64,000 nt of DNA from Petrolisthes cinctipes (lineage: Eukaryota > Arthropoda > Malacostraca > Decapoda > Porcellanidae): the NCBI GenBank assembly GCA_033782935.1, contig JAWQEG010000486.1:1116001-1180000 (forward strand). The letters run 5' to 3'. The notes under the pieces were generated by a model. It had not been told where the DNA came from. It was given only the letters and a program-made list of their open reading frames with translations, and made no database searches. The translations under genes were made by a program, and so were the position numbers. Of the stretch, positions 12,591 through 27,471 are shown piece after piece; position 1 is the stretch's first letter; each line of letters begins with the position of its first letter.

Positions 12591-14624
12591 GGCCTGAATT
12601 TTGAAAATACTCTAACACGGAGTAGGCATGTACAGATCGCTTCTGGGACCCCAAAATATCGAATTTTCGGGTGTTTAGGGCCAGAATTTGATATATAAAC
12701 GAGTATAGAAGATGCATTCACATATTGACTTTGGGCACCAAAAAGATCGATTTTCAGTATGTTTTTGGCCTGTATTTTGAAAATACTCTAACACGGAGTA
12801 GGCATGTACAGATCGCTTCTGGGACCCCTAAATATTGAATTTTCGGGTGTTTAGGTCCTGAATTTGAGATATAAACGGGTACAGAAGATACATGCACATA
12901 TTGACTTTGGGCACCAAAAATATCGATTTTCAGCAAGTTTTTAGCCTATATTTTGAAAACATTCTAGCACTGAGTAGGCATGTACAGATCGCTTCTGGGA
13001 CCCCAAAATATCGAATTTTCGGGTGTTTTGAGCCTGAATTTGAGATATAAACGAGTATAGAAGATGCATACACATATTGACTTTGGGCACCAAAAATATC
13101 GATTTTCAGCATGTTTTGGGCCTGAATTTTGAAAATACTCTAACAAGGAGTAGGCATGTACAGATCGCTTTTGGGACCCCAAAAAATCGAATTTTCGAGT
13201 GTTTTGGGCCTGAATTTGAGATATTGACTTTACGCAACTAAAATATCGATTTTTAGCATGTTTTGAGCCTATATTTTGAAAATATTCTAGCACTGAGTAG
13301 GCATGTACAGATCGCTTCTGGGATCCCTAAATATCATATTTTCGGGTGTTTTGGGCCTGAATTTGAGATATCAACTGGTACAGAAGATACATGCACATAT
13401 TGACTTTGGGCATCTAAAATATCGATTTTCAGCATGTTTTGGGCCTGTATTTTGAAAATACTCTAACACGGAGTAGGCATGTACAGATCGCTTTTGGGAC
13501 CCCAAAATATCGAATTTTCGGGTGTTTTGGGCCTGAATTTGAGATATCGACTTTACGCACCTAAAATATCGATTTTTAGCATGTTTTGAGCCTATATTTT
13601 GAAAACATTCTAGCACTGAGTAGGCATGTACAGATCGCTTCTGGGACCCAAAAATATCGAATTTTCGGGTGTTTTGAGCCTGAATTTGAGATATAAACGA
13701 GTATAGAAGATGCATACACATATTGACTTTGGGCACCAAAAATATCGATTTTCAGCGTGTTTTGGGCCTGAATTTTGAAAATGCTCTAACACGGAGTAGG
13801 CATGTACATATCGCTTCTGGGACCCCAAAATATCGAATTTTCTGGTGTTTTGAGCCTGAATTTGATATATAAACGAGTACAGAAGATGCATACACATAAT
13901 GACTTTGGGCACCAAAAATATCGATTTTGAGCATGTTTTTAGCCTATATTTTGAAAACATTTTAGCACTGAGTAGGCATGTACAGATCGCTTCTGGGACC
14001 CCAAAATATCGAATTTTCGGGTGTTTTGAGCCTGAATTTGAGATATAAACGGGTACTGAAGATGCATGCACATATCGACTTTTTGGCACCTAAAACATCG
14101 ATTTTGAGCGTGTTTTGGGCCTGTATTTTGAAAATACTCTAACAAGGAGTAGGCATGTACAGATCGCTTCAGGGACCCTAAAATATCGAATTTTTGAGTG
14201 TTTTGGGCCTGAATTTGAGATATCGACTTTACGCACCTAAAATATCGATTTTTAGCATGTTTTGAGCCTATATTTTGAAAATATTCTAGCACTGAGTAGG
14301 CATGCACAGATCGCTTCTGGGATCCCTAAATATCGAATTTTCGGGTGTTTTGGGCCTGAATTTGAGATATAAACGGGTACAGAAGATACATGCACATATT
14401 GACTTTGGGCATCTAAAATATTGTTTTTCAGCATGTTTTGTGCCTGTATTTTGAAAATACTCTAACACGGAGTAGGCATGTACAGATCGCTTTTGGGACC
14501 CCAAAATATCGAATTTTCGGGTGTTTTTGGCCTGAATTTGAGATATCGACTTTACCACCTAAAATATCGATTTTTAGCATGTTTTGAGACTATATTTTGA
14601 AAATATTCTAGCACTGAGTAAGGA
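12591..14624 (+). repeat. Satellite monomers with partial, diverged copies of neighbouring units
   Basis: Between the 1851 and 2707 bp blocks there is no simple period. The stretch 13160-13760 resembles 9281-9880 of the 1851 bp unit. The stretch 12750-13250 resembles 19309-19809 at offset 6559, while from about 13560 the offset becomes 6236. The difference of 323 bp equals one long plus one short monomer, so an insertion or loss of two whole monomers separates the copies. No non-satellite sequence is present. Confidence 0.7.
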
Positions 14625-17600
14625 TGTACAGATCGCTTCTGGGACCCCAAAATATCGAATTTTCGGGTGTTTTGAGCCTGAATTTGATATATAAACGAGT
14701 ACAGAAGATGCATACACATATTGACTTTGGGCACCAAAAATATCGATTTTCAGCATGTTTTTAGCCTATATTTTGAAAACATTCTAGCACTGAGTAGGCA
14801 TGTACAGATCGCTTCTGGGACCCCAAAATATCGAATTTTCGGGTGTTTTGAGCCTGAATTTGAGATATAAACGAGTATAGAAGATGCATACACATATTGA
14901 CTTTGGGCACCAAAAATATCGATTTTCAGCATGTTTTGGGCCTGAATTCTGAAAATACTCTAACAAGGAGTAGGCATGTACAGATCGCTTCTGGGACCCT
15001 TAAATATAGAAGTTTCGGGTGTTTTGGGACTGAATTTGAGATATCGACTTTTTGGCACCTAAAATATCGATTTTTAGGATGTTTTTAGCCTATATTTTGA
15101 AAATATTCTAGCACTGAGTAGGCATGTACAGATTGCTTCTGGGACCCCAAAATATCGAACTTTCGGGTGTTTTGAGCCTGAATTTGAAATATAAACGGGT
15201 ACAGAAGATACATGCACATATTGACTTTGGGCATCTAAAATATCGATTTTCAGCATGTTTTGGGCCTATATTTTGAAAATACTCTAACACGGAGTAGGGA
15301 TGTACAGATCGCTTCTGGGACCCCAAAATATCGAATTTTCGGGTGTTTTGGGCCTGAATTTGAGATATCGCCTTTACGCACCTAAAATATCGATTTTTAC
15401 CATGTTTTGAGCCTATATTTTGAAAATATTCTAGCACTGAGTAGGCATGTACAGATCGCTTCTGGGACCCCAAAATATCGAATTTTCGGGTGTTTTGAGC
15501 CTTAATTTGAGATATAAACGAGTACAGAAGATGCATGCACATATCGACTTTTGGGCACCTAAAATATCGATTTTGAGCATGTTTTGAGCCTATATATTGA
15601 AAACATTCTAGCACTGAGTAGGCATGTACAGATCGCTTCTGGGACCCCAAAATATCGAATTTTCGGGTGTTTTGAGCCTGAATTTGAGATATAAACGAGT
15701 ATAGAAGATTCATACACATATTGACTTTGGGCACCAAAAATATCGATTTTCAGCATGTTTTGGGCCTGAATTTTGAAAATACTCTAACACGGAGTAGGCA
15801 TATACAGACCGCTTCTGGGACCCTAAAATATCGAATTTTCGGGTGTTTAGGGCCAGAATTTGATATATAAACGGGTACAGAAGATGCATGCACATATCGA
15901 CTTTTGGGCACCTAAAAGATCGATTTTCAGTATGTTTTTGGCCTGTATTTTGAAAATACTCTAACACGGAGTAGGCATGTACAGATTGCTTCAGGGACCC
16001 CTAAATATCGAATTTTCGGGTGTTGATGGCCTGAATTTGAGATATAAACGGGTACAGAAGATACATGCACATGTTGACTTTGGGCATCGTAAAAAATCGA
16101 TTTTGAGCGTGTTTTGGGCCTGCACTTTGAAAATACTCTAACACGGCGTAGGCATGTACAGATCGCTTCTGGGACCCCAAAATATCGAATTTTCGGGTGT
16201 TTTGAGCCTGAATTTGAGATATAAACGGGTACTGAATATGCATGCACATATCGACTTTTTGGCACCTAAAACATCAATTTTGAGCATATTTTGGGCCTAT
16301 ATTTTGAAAATACTCTAACAAGGAGTAGGCATGTACAGATCGCTTCTGGGACCCCTAAATATCGAAGTTTCGGGTGTTTTGGGACTGAATTTGAGATATC
16401 GACTTTTTGGCACCTAAAATATCGATTTTTAGCATGTTTTTAGCCAATATTTTGAAAATATTCTAGCACTGAGTAGGCATGTACAGATTGCTTCTGGGAC
16501 CCCAAAATATCGAACTTTCGGGTGTTTTGAGCCTGAATTTCAAAATATAAACGGGTACAGAAGATACATGCACATATTGACTTTGGGCATCTAAAATATC
16601 GATTTTCAGCATGTTTTTGGCCTGTATTTTGAAAATACTCTAACACGGAGTAGGCATGTACAGATCGCTTCTGGGACCCCTAAATATTGAATTTTCGGGT
16701 GTTTAGGTCCTGAATTTGAGATATAAACGGGTACAGAAGATACATGCACATATTGACTTTTGGCACCAAAAATATCGATTTTCAGCAAGTTTTTAGCCTA
16801 TATTTTGAAAACATTCTAGCACTGAGTAGGCATGTACAGATCGCTTCTGGGACCCCAAAATATCGAATTTTCGGGTGTTTTGAGCCTGAATTTGAGATAT
16901 AAACGAGTATAGAAGATGCATACACATATTGACTTTGGGCACCAAAAATATCGATTTTCAGCATGTTTTGGGCCTGAATTTTGAAAATACTCTAACAAGG
17001 AGTAGGCATGTACAGATCGCTTTTGGGACCCCAAAAAATCGAATTTTCGGGTGTTTTGGGCCTGAATTTGAGATATCGACTTTACGCACCTAAAATATCG
17101 ATTTTTAGCATGTTTTGAGCCTATATTTTGAAAACATTCTAGCACTGAGTAGGCATGTACAGATCGCTTCTGGGACCCAAAAATATCGAATTTTCGGGTG
17201 TTTTGAGCCTGAATTTGAGATATAAACGAGTATAGAAGATGCATACACATATTGACTTTGGGCACCAAAAATATCGATTTTCAGCATGTTTTGGGCCTGA
17301 ATTTTGAAAATGCTCTAACACGGAGTAGGCATGTACAGATCGCTTCTGGGACCCCAAAATATCGAATTTTCTGGTGTTTTGAGCCTGAATTTGATATATA
17401 AACGAGTACAGAAGGTGCATACAGATATTGACTTTGGGCACCAAAAATATCGATTTTCAGCATGTTTTTAGCCTATATTTTGAAAACATTCTAGCACTGA
17501 GTAGGCATGTACAGATCGCTTCTGGGACCCCAAAATATCGAATTTTCGGGTGTTTTGAGCCTGAATTTGAGATATAAACGAGTATAGAAGATGCATACAC

Positions 17601-20600
17601 ATATTGACTTTGGGCACCAAAAATATCGATTTTCAGCATGTTTTGGGCCTGAATTCTGAAAATACTCTAACAAGGAGTAGGCATGTACAGATCGCTTCTG
17701 GGACCCTTAAATATCGAAGTTTCGGGTGTTTTGGGACTGAATTTGAGATATCGACTTTTTGGCACCTAAAATATCGATTTTTAGGATGTTTTTAGCCTAT
17801 ATTTTGAAAATATTCTAGCACTGAGTAGGTATGTACAGATTGCTTCTGGGACCCCAAAATATCGAACTTTCGGGTGTTTTGAGCCTGAATTTGAAATATA
17901 AACGGGTACAGAAGATACATGCACATATTGACTTTGGGCATCTAAAATATCGATTTTCAGCATGTTTTGGGCCTATATTTTGAAAATACTCTAACACGGA
18001 GTAGGGATGTACAGATCGCTTCTGGGACCCCAAAATATCGAATTTTCGGGTGTTTTGGGCCTGAATTTGAGATATCGCCTTTACGCACCTAAAATATCGA
18101 TTTTTAGCATGTTTTGAGCCTATATTTTGAAAATATTCTAGCACTGAGTAGGCATGTACAGATCGCTTCTGGGACCCCAAAATATCGAATTTTCGGGTGT
18201 TTTGAGCCTTAATTTGAGATATAAACGAGTACAGAAGATGCATGCACATATCGACTTTTGGGCACCTAAAATATCGATTTTGAGCATGTTTTGAGCCTAT
18301 ATATTGAAAACATTCTAGCACTGAGTAGGCATGTACAGATCGCTTCTGGGACCCCAAAATATCGAATTTTCGGGTGTTTTGAGCCTGAATTTGAGATATA
18401 AACGAGTATAGAAGATGCATACACATATTGACTTTGGGCACCAAAAATATCGATTTTCAGCATGTTTTGGGCCTGAATTTTGAAAATACTCTAACACGGA
18501 GTAGGCATATACAGATCGCTTCTGGGACCCTAAAATATCGAATTTTCGGGTGTTTAGGGCCAGAATTTGATATATAAACGGGTACAGAAGATGCATGCAC
18601 ATATCGACTTTTGGGCACCTAAAAGATCGATTTTCAGTATGTTTTTGGCCTGTATTTTGAAAATACTCTAACACGGAGTAGGCATGTACAGATTGCTTCA
18701 GGGACCCCTAAATATCGAATTTTCGGGTGTTGATGGCCTGAATTTGAGATATAAACGGGTACAGAAGATACATGCACATGTTGACTTTGGGCATCGTAAA
18801 AAATCGATTTTGAGCATGTTTTGGGCCTGCACTTTGAAAATACTCTAACACGGCGTAGGCATGTACAGATCGCTTCTGGGACCCCAAAATATCGAATTTT
18901 CGGGTGTTTTGAGCCTGAATTTGAGATATAAACGGGTACTGAATATGCATGCACATATCGACTTTTTGGCACCTAAAACATCAATTTTGAGCATATTTTG
19001 GGCCTGTATTTTGAAAATACTCTAACAAGGAGTAGGCATGTACAGATCGCTTCTGGGACCCCTAAATATCGAAGTTTCGGGTGTTTTGGGACTGAATTTG
19101 AGATATCGACTTTTTGGCACCTAAAATATCGATTTTTAGCATGTTTTTAGCCTATATTTTGAAAATATTCTAGCACTGAGTAGGCATGTACTGATTGCTT
19201 CTGGGACCCCAAAATATCGAACTTTCGGGTGTTTTGAGCCTGAATTTCAAAATATAAACGGGTACAGAAGATACATGCACATATTGACTTTGGGCATCTA
19301 AAATATCGATTTTCAGCATGTTTTTGGCCTGTATTTTGAAAATACTCTAACACGGAGTAGGCATGTACAGATCGCTTCTGGGACCCCTAAATATTGAATT
19401 TTCGGGTGTTTAGGTCCTGAATTTGAGATATAAACGGGTACAGAAGATACATGCACATATTGACTTTGGGCACCAAAAATATCGATTTTCAGCAAGTTTT
19501 TAGCCTATATTTTGAAAACATTCTAGCACTGAGTAGGCATGTACAGATCGCTTCTGGGACCCCAAAATATCGAATTTTCGGGTGTTTTGAGCCTGAATTT
19601 GAGATATAAACGAGTATAGAAGATGCATACACATATTGACTTTGGGCACCAAAAATATCGATTTTCAGCATGTTTTGGGCCTGAATTTTGAAAATACTCT
19701 AACAAGGAGTAGGCATGTACAGATCGCTTTTGGGACCCCAAAAAATCGAATTTTCGGGTGTTTTGGGCCTGAATTTGAGATATTGACTTTACGCACCTAA
19801 AATATCGATTTTTAGCATGTTTTGAGCCTATATTTTGAAAACATTCTAGCACTGAGTAGGCATGTACAGATCGCTTCTGGGACCCAAAAATATCGAATTT
19901 TCGGGTGTTTTGAGCCTGAATTTGAGATATAAACGAGTATAGAAGATGCATACACATATTGACTTTGGGCACCAAAAATATCGATTTTCAGCATGTTTTG
20001 GGCCTGAATTTTGAAAATGCTCTAACACGGAGTAGGCATGTACAGATCGCTTCTGGGACCCCAAAATATCGAATTTTCTGGTGTTTTGAGCCTGAATTTG
20101 ATATATAAACGAGTACAGAAGATGCATACAGATATTGACTTTGGGCACCAAAAATATCGATTTTGAGCATGTTTTTAGCCTATATTTTGAAAACATTTTA
20201 GCACTGAGTAGGCATGTACAGATCGCTTCTGGGACCCCAAAATATCGAATTTTCGGGTGTTTTGAGCCTGAATTTGAGATATAAACGGGTACTGAAGATG
20301 CATGCACATATCGACTTTTTGGCACCTAAAACATCGATTTTGAGCATGTTTTGGGCCTGTATTTTGAAAATACTCTAACAAGGAGTAGGCATGTACAGAT
20401 CGCTTCAGGGACCCTAAAATATCGAATTTTTGAGTGTTTTGGGCCTGAATTTGAGATATCGACTTTACGCACCTAAAATATCGATTTTTAGCATGTTTTG
20501 AGCCTATATTTTGAAAATATTCTAGCACTGAGTAGGCATGCACAGATCGCTTCTGGGATCCCTAAATATCGAATTTTCGGGTGTTTTGGGCCTGAATTTG

Positions 20601-22850
20601 AGATATAAACGGGTACAGAAGATACATGCACATATTGACTTTGGGCATCTAAAATATTGTTTTTCAGCATGTTTTGTGCCTGTATTTTGAAAATACTCTA
20701 ACACGGAGTAGGCATGTACAGATCGCTTTTGGGACCCCAAAATATCGAATTTTCGGGTGTTTTGGGCCTGAATTTGAGATATCGACTTTACCACCTAAAA
20801 TATCGATTTTTAGCATGTTTTGAGACTATATTTTGAAAATATTCTAGCACTGAGTAAGGATGTACAGATCGCTTCTGGGACCCCAAAATATCGAATTTTC
20901 GAGTGTTTTGAGCCTGAATTTGATATATAAACGAGTACAGAAGATGCATACACATATTGACTTTGGGCACCAAAAATATCGATTTTCAGCATGTTTTTAG
21001 CCTATATTTTGAAAACATTCTAGCACTGAGTAGGCATGTACAGATCGCTTCTGGGACCCCAAAATATCGAATTTTCGGGTGTTTTGAGCCTGAATTTGAG
21101 ATATAAACGAGTATAGAAGATGCATACACATATTGACTTTGGGCACCAAAAATATCGATTTTCAGCATGTTTTGGGCCTGAATTCTGAAAATACTCTAAC
21201 AAGGAGTAGGCATGTACAGATCGCTTCTGGGACCCCTAAATATCGAAGTTTCAGGTGTTTTGGGACTGAATTTGAGATATCGACTTTTTGGCACCTAAAA
21301 TATCGATTTTTAGCATGTTTTTAGCCTATATTTTGAAAATATTCTAGCACTGAGTAGGCATGTACAGATTGCTTCTGGGACCCCAAAATATCGAAGTTTC
21401 GGGTGTTTTGAGCCTGAATTTGATATATAAACGGGTACAGAAGATACATGCACATATTGACTTTGGGCATCTAAAATATCGATTTTCAGCATGTTTTGGG
21501 CCTATATTTTGAAAATACTCTAACACGGAGTAGGGATGTACAGATCGCTTCTGGGACACCAAAATATCGAATTTTCGGGTGTTTTGGGCCTGAATTTGAG
21601 ATATCGCCTTTACGCACCTAAAATATCGATTTTTAGCATGTTTTGAGCCTATATTTTGAAAATATTCTAGCACTGAGTAGGCATGTACAGATCGCTTCTG
21701 GGACCCCAAAATATCGAATTTTCGGGTGTTTTGAGCCTTAATTTGAGATATAAACGAGTACAGAAGATGCATGCACATATCGACTTTTGGGCACCTAAAA
21801 TATCGATTTTGAGCATGTTTTGAGCCTATATATTGAAAACATTCTAGCACTGAGTAGGCATGTACAGATCGCTTCTGGGACCCCAAAATATCGAATTTTC
21901 GGGTGTTTTAAGCCTGAATTTGAGATATAAACGAGTATAGAAGATGCATACACATATTGACTTTGGGCACCAAAAATATCGATTTTCAGCATGTTTTGGG
22001 CCTGAATTTTGAAAATACTCTACCACGGAGTAGGCATATACAGATCGCTTCTGGGACCCTAAAATATCGAATTTTCGGGTGTTTAGGGCCAGAATTTGAT
22101 ATATAAACGGGTACAGAAGATGCATGCACATATCGACTTTTGGGCACCTAAAAGATCGATTTTCAGTATGTTTTTGGCCTGTATTTTGAAAATACTCTAA
22201 CACGGAGTAGGCATGTACAGATTGCTTCAGGGACCCCTAAATATCGAATTTTCGGGTGTTTATGGCCTGAATTTGAGATATAAACGGGTACAGAAGATAC
22301 ATGCACATGTTGACTTTGGGCATCGTAAAAAATCGATTTTGAGCATGTTTTGGGCCTGCACTTTGAAAATACTCTAACACGGCGTAGGCATGTACAGATC
22401 GCTTCTGGGACCCCAAAATATCGAATTTTCGGGTGTTTTGAGCCTGAATTTGAGATATAAACGGGTACTGAATATGCATGCACATATCGACTTTTTGGCA
22501 CCTAAAACATCAATTTTGAGCATATTTTGGGCCTGTATTTTGAAAATACTCTAACAAGGAGTAGGCATGTACAGATCGCTTCTGGGACCCCTAAATATCG
22601 AAGTTTCGGGTGTTTTGGGACTGAATTTGAGATATCGACTTTTTGGCACCTAAAATATCGATTTTTAGCATGTTTTTAGCCTATATTTTGAAAATATTCT
22701 AGCACTGAGTAGGCATGTACAGATTGCTTCTGGGACCCCAAAATATCGAACTTTCGGGTGTTTTGAGCCTGAATTTCAAAATATAAACGGGTACAGAAGA
22801 TACATGCACATATTGACTTTGGGCATCTAAAATATCGATTTTCAGCATGT
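13560..22850 (+). repeat. 6236 bp duplication (13560-16614 and 19796-22850) around the 2707 bp repeat
   Basis: About 3.05 kb at 13560-16614 matches 19796-22850 at a constant offset of 6236 bp. Between the two lies the second copy of the 2707 bp unit. The sum fits an order in which a left part P and a unit Q are arranged P-Q-Q-P-Q: offsets of 2707 (first to second Q) and 3529 (second to third Q) add to 6236. Markers include CAGGGACCCTAAAATATCG (near 14165 and 20401) and GTAAGGATG (near 14620 and 20856). The match ends near 16614/22850, where the sequences switch to different monomer subtypes. Confidence 0.78.
14625..20285 (+). repeat. 2707 bp higher-order repeat, 16 monomers, about 2.1 copies
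   Basis: Openings from 14798 to 17505 give lengths 176, 148, 176, 147, 177, 176, 177, 177, 177, 148, 177, 176, 176, 147, 176, 176, which sum to 2707; the order then repeats. Copies are about 14625-17331 and 17332-20038, with continued similarity to about 20285. Four of sixteen monomers are short. TAACAAGGAG tails and the GGGCATATACAG variant recur in register. Differences between copies are few, for example near 15006/17713, where AAATATAGAAG becomes AAATATCGAAG. Confidence 0.88.
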
Positions 22851-25800
22851 TTTGGGCCTGTATTTTGAAAATACTCTAACACGGAGTAGGCATGTACAGA
22901 TCGCTTTTGGGACCCCAAAATATCGAATTTTCGGGTGTTTTGAGCCTGAATTTGAGATATAAAGGGGTACTGAAGATGCATGCACATATCGACTTTTGGG
23001 CACCTAAAACATCGATTTTGAGCATGTTTTGGGCCTGTATTTTGAAATTACTCTAACACGGAGTAGGCATGTACAGATCGCTTCTGGGACCCCAAAATAT
23101 CGAATTTTCGGGTGTTTTGGGCCTGAATTTGAGATATCGCCTTTACGCACCTAAAATATCGATTTATAGCATGTTTTGAGCCTATATTTTGAAAATATTC
23201 TAGCACTGAGTAGGCATGTACAGATCGCTTCTGGGACCCCAAAATATCGAATTTTCGGGTGTTTTGAGCCTGAATTTGAGATATAAACGGGTTCTGAATA
23301 TGCATGCACATGTTGACTTTGGGCATCGTAAAAAATCGATTTTGAGCATGTTTTGGGCCTGCACTTTGAAAATACTCTAACACGGCGTAGGCATGTACAG
23401 ATCGCTTCTGGGACCCCAAAATATCGAATTTTTGGGTGTTTTGAGCCTGAATTTGAGATATAAACGGGTACTGAATATGCATGCACATATCGACTTTTTG
23501 GCACCTAAAACATCAATTTTGAGCATATTTTGTCCCTGTATTTTGAAAATACTCTAACAAGGAGTAGGCATGTACAGATCGCTTCTGGGACCCCTAAATA
23601 TCGAAGTTTCGGGTGTTTTGGGACTGAATTTGAGATATCGACTTTTTGGCACCTAAAATATCGATTTTTAGCATGTTTTTAGCCTATATTTTGAAAATAT
23701 TCTAGCACTGAGTAGGCATGTACAGATTGCTTCTGGGACCCCCAAATATCGAACTTTCGGGTGTTTTGAGCCTGAATTTCAAAATATAAACGGGTACAGA
23801 AGATACATGCACATATTGACTTTGGGCATCTAAAATATCGATTTTCAGCATGTTTTGGGCCTGTATTTTAAAAATACTCTAACACGGAGTAGACAGATCG
23901 CTTCTGGGACCCCAAAATATCGAATTTTCGGGTGTTTTGAGCCTGAATTTGAGATATAAACGGGTACTGAAGATGCATGCACATATCGAATTTTGGGCAC
24001 CTAAAATATCGATTTTGAGCATGTTTTGGGCCTGAATTTTGAAAATACTCTTCACGAAGTAGGCATGTACAGATCGATTCTGGGACCCCAAAATATCGAA
24101 TTTTCGGGTGTTTAGGGCCAGAATGTGAGATATAAACGGGTACAGAAGATGCATGCACATATCGACTTTTGGGCACCTAAAAGATCGATTTTCAGTATGT
24201 TTTTGGCCTGTATTTTGAAAAAACTCTAACACGGAGTAGGCATGTACAGATCGCTTCTGTAACCCCTAAATATCGAATTTTCGGGTGTTTTGAGCCTGAA
24301 TTTGAGATATCGACTTTGGGCACCTAAAATATCGATTTTTTGCATGTTTTGAGCATATATTTTGAAAATATTCTAGCACTGAGTAGGTATGTACAGATCG
24401 CTTCTGGGACCCCAAAATATCGAATTTTCGGGTGTTTTGAGCCTTAATTTGAGATATAAACGAGTACAGAAGATGCATGCACATATCGACTTTTGGGCAC
24501 CTAAAATATCGATTTTGTGCATGTTTTGAGCCTATATTTTGAAAACATTCTAGCACTGAGTAGGCATGTACAGATCGCTTCTGGGACCCCAAAATATTGA
24601 ATTTTCGGGTGTTTTGAGCCTGAATTTGAGATATAAACGAGTATAGAAGATGCATACACATATTGACTTTGGGCACCAAAAATATCGTTTTTCAGCATGT
24701 TTTGAACCTGAATTTTGAAAATACTCTAACACGGAGTAGGCATGTACAGATCGCTTCTGGGACCCCAAAATATCGAATTTTCGGGTGTTTAGGGCCAGAA
24801 GTTGATATATAAACGGGTACAGAAGATGCATGCACATATCGACTTTTGGGCACCTAAAAGATCGATTTTCAGTATGTTTTTGGCCTGTATTTTGAAAATA
24901 CTCTAAAACGGAGTAGGCATGTACAGATTGCTTCAGGGACCCCTAAATATCGAATTTTCGGGTGTTTATGGCCTGAATTTGAGATATAAACGGGTACAGA
25001 AGATACATGCACATGTTGACTTTGGGCATCGTAAAAAATCGATTTTGAGCATGTTTTGGGCCTGCACTTTGAAAATACTCTAACACGGCGTAGGCATGTA
25101 CAGATCGCTTCTGGGACCCCAAAATATCGAATTTTCGGGTGTTTTGAGCCTGAATTTGAGATATAAACGGGTACTGAATATGCATGCACATATCGACTTT
25201 TTGGCACCTAAAACATCAATTTTGAGCATATTTTGGGCCTGTATTTTGAAAATACTCTAACAAGGAGTAGGCATGTACAGATCGCTTCTGGGACCCCTAA
25301 ATATCGAAGTTTCGGGTGTTTTGGGACTGAATTTGAGATATCGACTTTTTGGCACCTAAAATATCGATTTTTAGCATGTTTTTAGCCTATATTTTGAAAA
25401 TATTCTAGCACTGAGTAGGCATGTACAGATTGCTTCTGGGACCCCAAAATATCGAACTTTCGGGTGTTTTGAGCCTGAATTTCAAAATATAAACGGGTAC
25501 AGAAGATACATGCACATATTGACTTTGGGCATCTAAAATATCGATTTTCAGCATGTTTTGGGCCTGTATTTTGAAAATACTCTAACACGGAGTAGGCATG
25601 TACAGATCGCTTTTGGGACCCCAAAATATCGAATTTTCGGGTGTTTTGAGCCTGAATTTGAGATATAAAGGGGTACTGAAGATGCATGCACATATCGACT
25701 TTTGGGCACCTAAAACATCGATTTTGAGCATGTTTTGGGCCTGTATTTTGAAATTACTCTAACACGGAGTAGGCATGTACAGATCGCTTCTGGGACCCCA

Positions 25801-27471
25801 AAATATCGAATTTTCGGGTGTTTTGGGCCTGAATTTGAGATATCGCCTTTACGCACCTAAAATATCGATTTATAGCATGTTTTGAGCCTATATTTTGAAA
25901 ATATTCTAGCACTGAGTAGGCATGTACAGATCGCTTCTGGGACCCCAAAATATCGAATTTTCGGGTGTTTTGAGCCTGAATTTGAGATATAAACGGGTTC
26001 TGAATATGCATGCACATGTTGACTTTGGGCATCGTAAAAAATCGATTTTGAGCATGTTTTGGGCCTGCACTTTGAAAATACTCTAACACGGCGTAGGCAT
26101 GTACAGATCGCTTCTGGGACCCCAAAATATCGAATTTTTGGGTGTTTTGAGCCTGAATTTGAGATATAAACGGGTACTGAATATGCATGCACATATCGAC
26201 TTTTTGGCACCTAAAACATCAATTTTGAGCATATTTTGTCCCTGTATTTTGAAAATACTCTAACAAGGAGTAGGCATGTACAGATCGCTTCTGGGACCCC
26301 TAAATATCGAAGTTTCGGGTGTTTTGGGACTGAATTTGAGATATCGACTTTTTGGCACCTAAAATATCGATTTTTAGCATGTTTTTAGCCTATATTTTGA
26401 AAATATTCTAGCACTGAGTAGGCATGTACAGATTGCTTCTGGGACCCCCAAATATCGAACTTTCGGGTGTTTTGAGCCTGAATTTCAAAATATAAACGGG
26501 TACAGAAGATACATGCACATATTGACTTTGGGCATCTAAAATATCGATTTTCAGCATGTTTTGGGCCTGTATTTTAAAAATACTCTAACACGGAGTAGAC
26601 AGATCGCTTCTGGGACCCCAAAATATCGAATTTTCGGGTGTTTTGAGCCTGAATTTGAGATATAAACGGGTACTGAAGATGCATGCACATATCGAATTTT
26701 GGGCACCTAAAATATCGATTTTGAGCATGTTTTGGGCCTGAATTTTGAAAATACTCTTCACGAAGTAGGCATGTACAGATCGATTCTGGGACCCCAAAAT
26801 ATCGAATTTTCGGGTGTTTAGGGCCAGAATGTGAGATATAAACGGGTACAGAAGATGCATGCACATATCGACTTTTGGGCACCTAAAAGATCGATTTTCA
26901 GTATGTTTTTGGCCTGTATTTTGAAAAAACTCTAACACGGAGTAGGCATGTACAGATCGCTTCTGTAACCCCTAAATATCGAATTTTCGGGTGTTTTGAG
27001 CCTGAATTTGAGATATCGACTTTGGGCACCTAAAATATCGATTTTTTGCATGTTTTGAGCATATATTTTGAAAATATTCTAGCACTGAGTAGGTATGTAC
27101 AGATCGCTTCTGGGACCCCAAAATATCGAATTTTCGGGTGTTTTGAGCCTTAATTTGAGATATAAACGAGTACAGAAGATGCATGCACATATCGACTTTT
27201 GGGCACCTAAAATATCGATTTTGTGCATGTTTTGAGCCTATATTTTGAAAACATTCTAGCACTGAGTAGGCATGTACAGATCGCTTCTGGGACCCCAAAA
27301 TATTGAATTTTCGGGTGTTTTGAGCCTGAATTTGAGATATAAACGAGTATAGAAGATGCATACACATATTGACTTTGGGCACCAAAAATATCGTTTTTCA
27401 GCATGTTTTGAACCTGAATTTTGAAAATACTCTAACACGGAGTAGGCATGTACAGATCGCTTCTGGGACCC
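22060..27471 (+). repeat. 2706 bp higher-order repeat, about 16 monomers, 2 copies
   Basis: A second long unit of almost the same length starts where the previous one ends. It shares about 22060-22850 with the 2707 bp family but is otherwise a different order of monomers. Copy 1 is about 22060-24765 and copy 2 about 24766-27471. Most of the two copies looked identical by eye. Visible differences include AGAAGTTG versus AGAACTTG near 24797/27503 and one base in the monomer near 24617/27323. An unusual monomer start, GAGTAGACAGATCG, which has lost six bases, occurs at about 23888 and 26594. Confidence 0.88.
23888..23898 (+). repeat. Monomer boundary with a 6 bp loss (also near 26594)
   Basis: The conserved GAGTAGGCATGTACAG at the monomer start is shortened to GAGTAGACAG, removing GCATGT, which is otherwise among the most constant parts of the monomer. 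The next monomer end in the same unit also has a damaged tail (ACTCTTCACGAAG near 24048 and 26754). Both changes are present in both copies of the 2706 bp unit. Confidence 0.85.
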
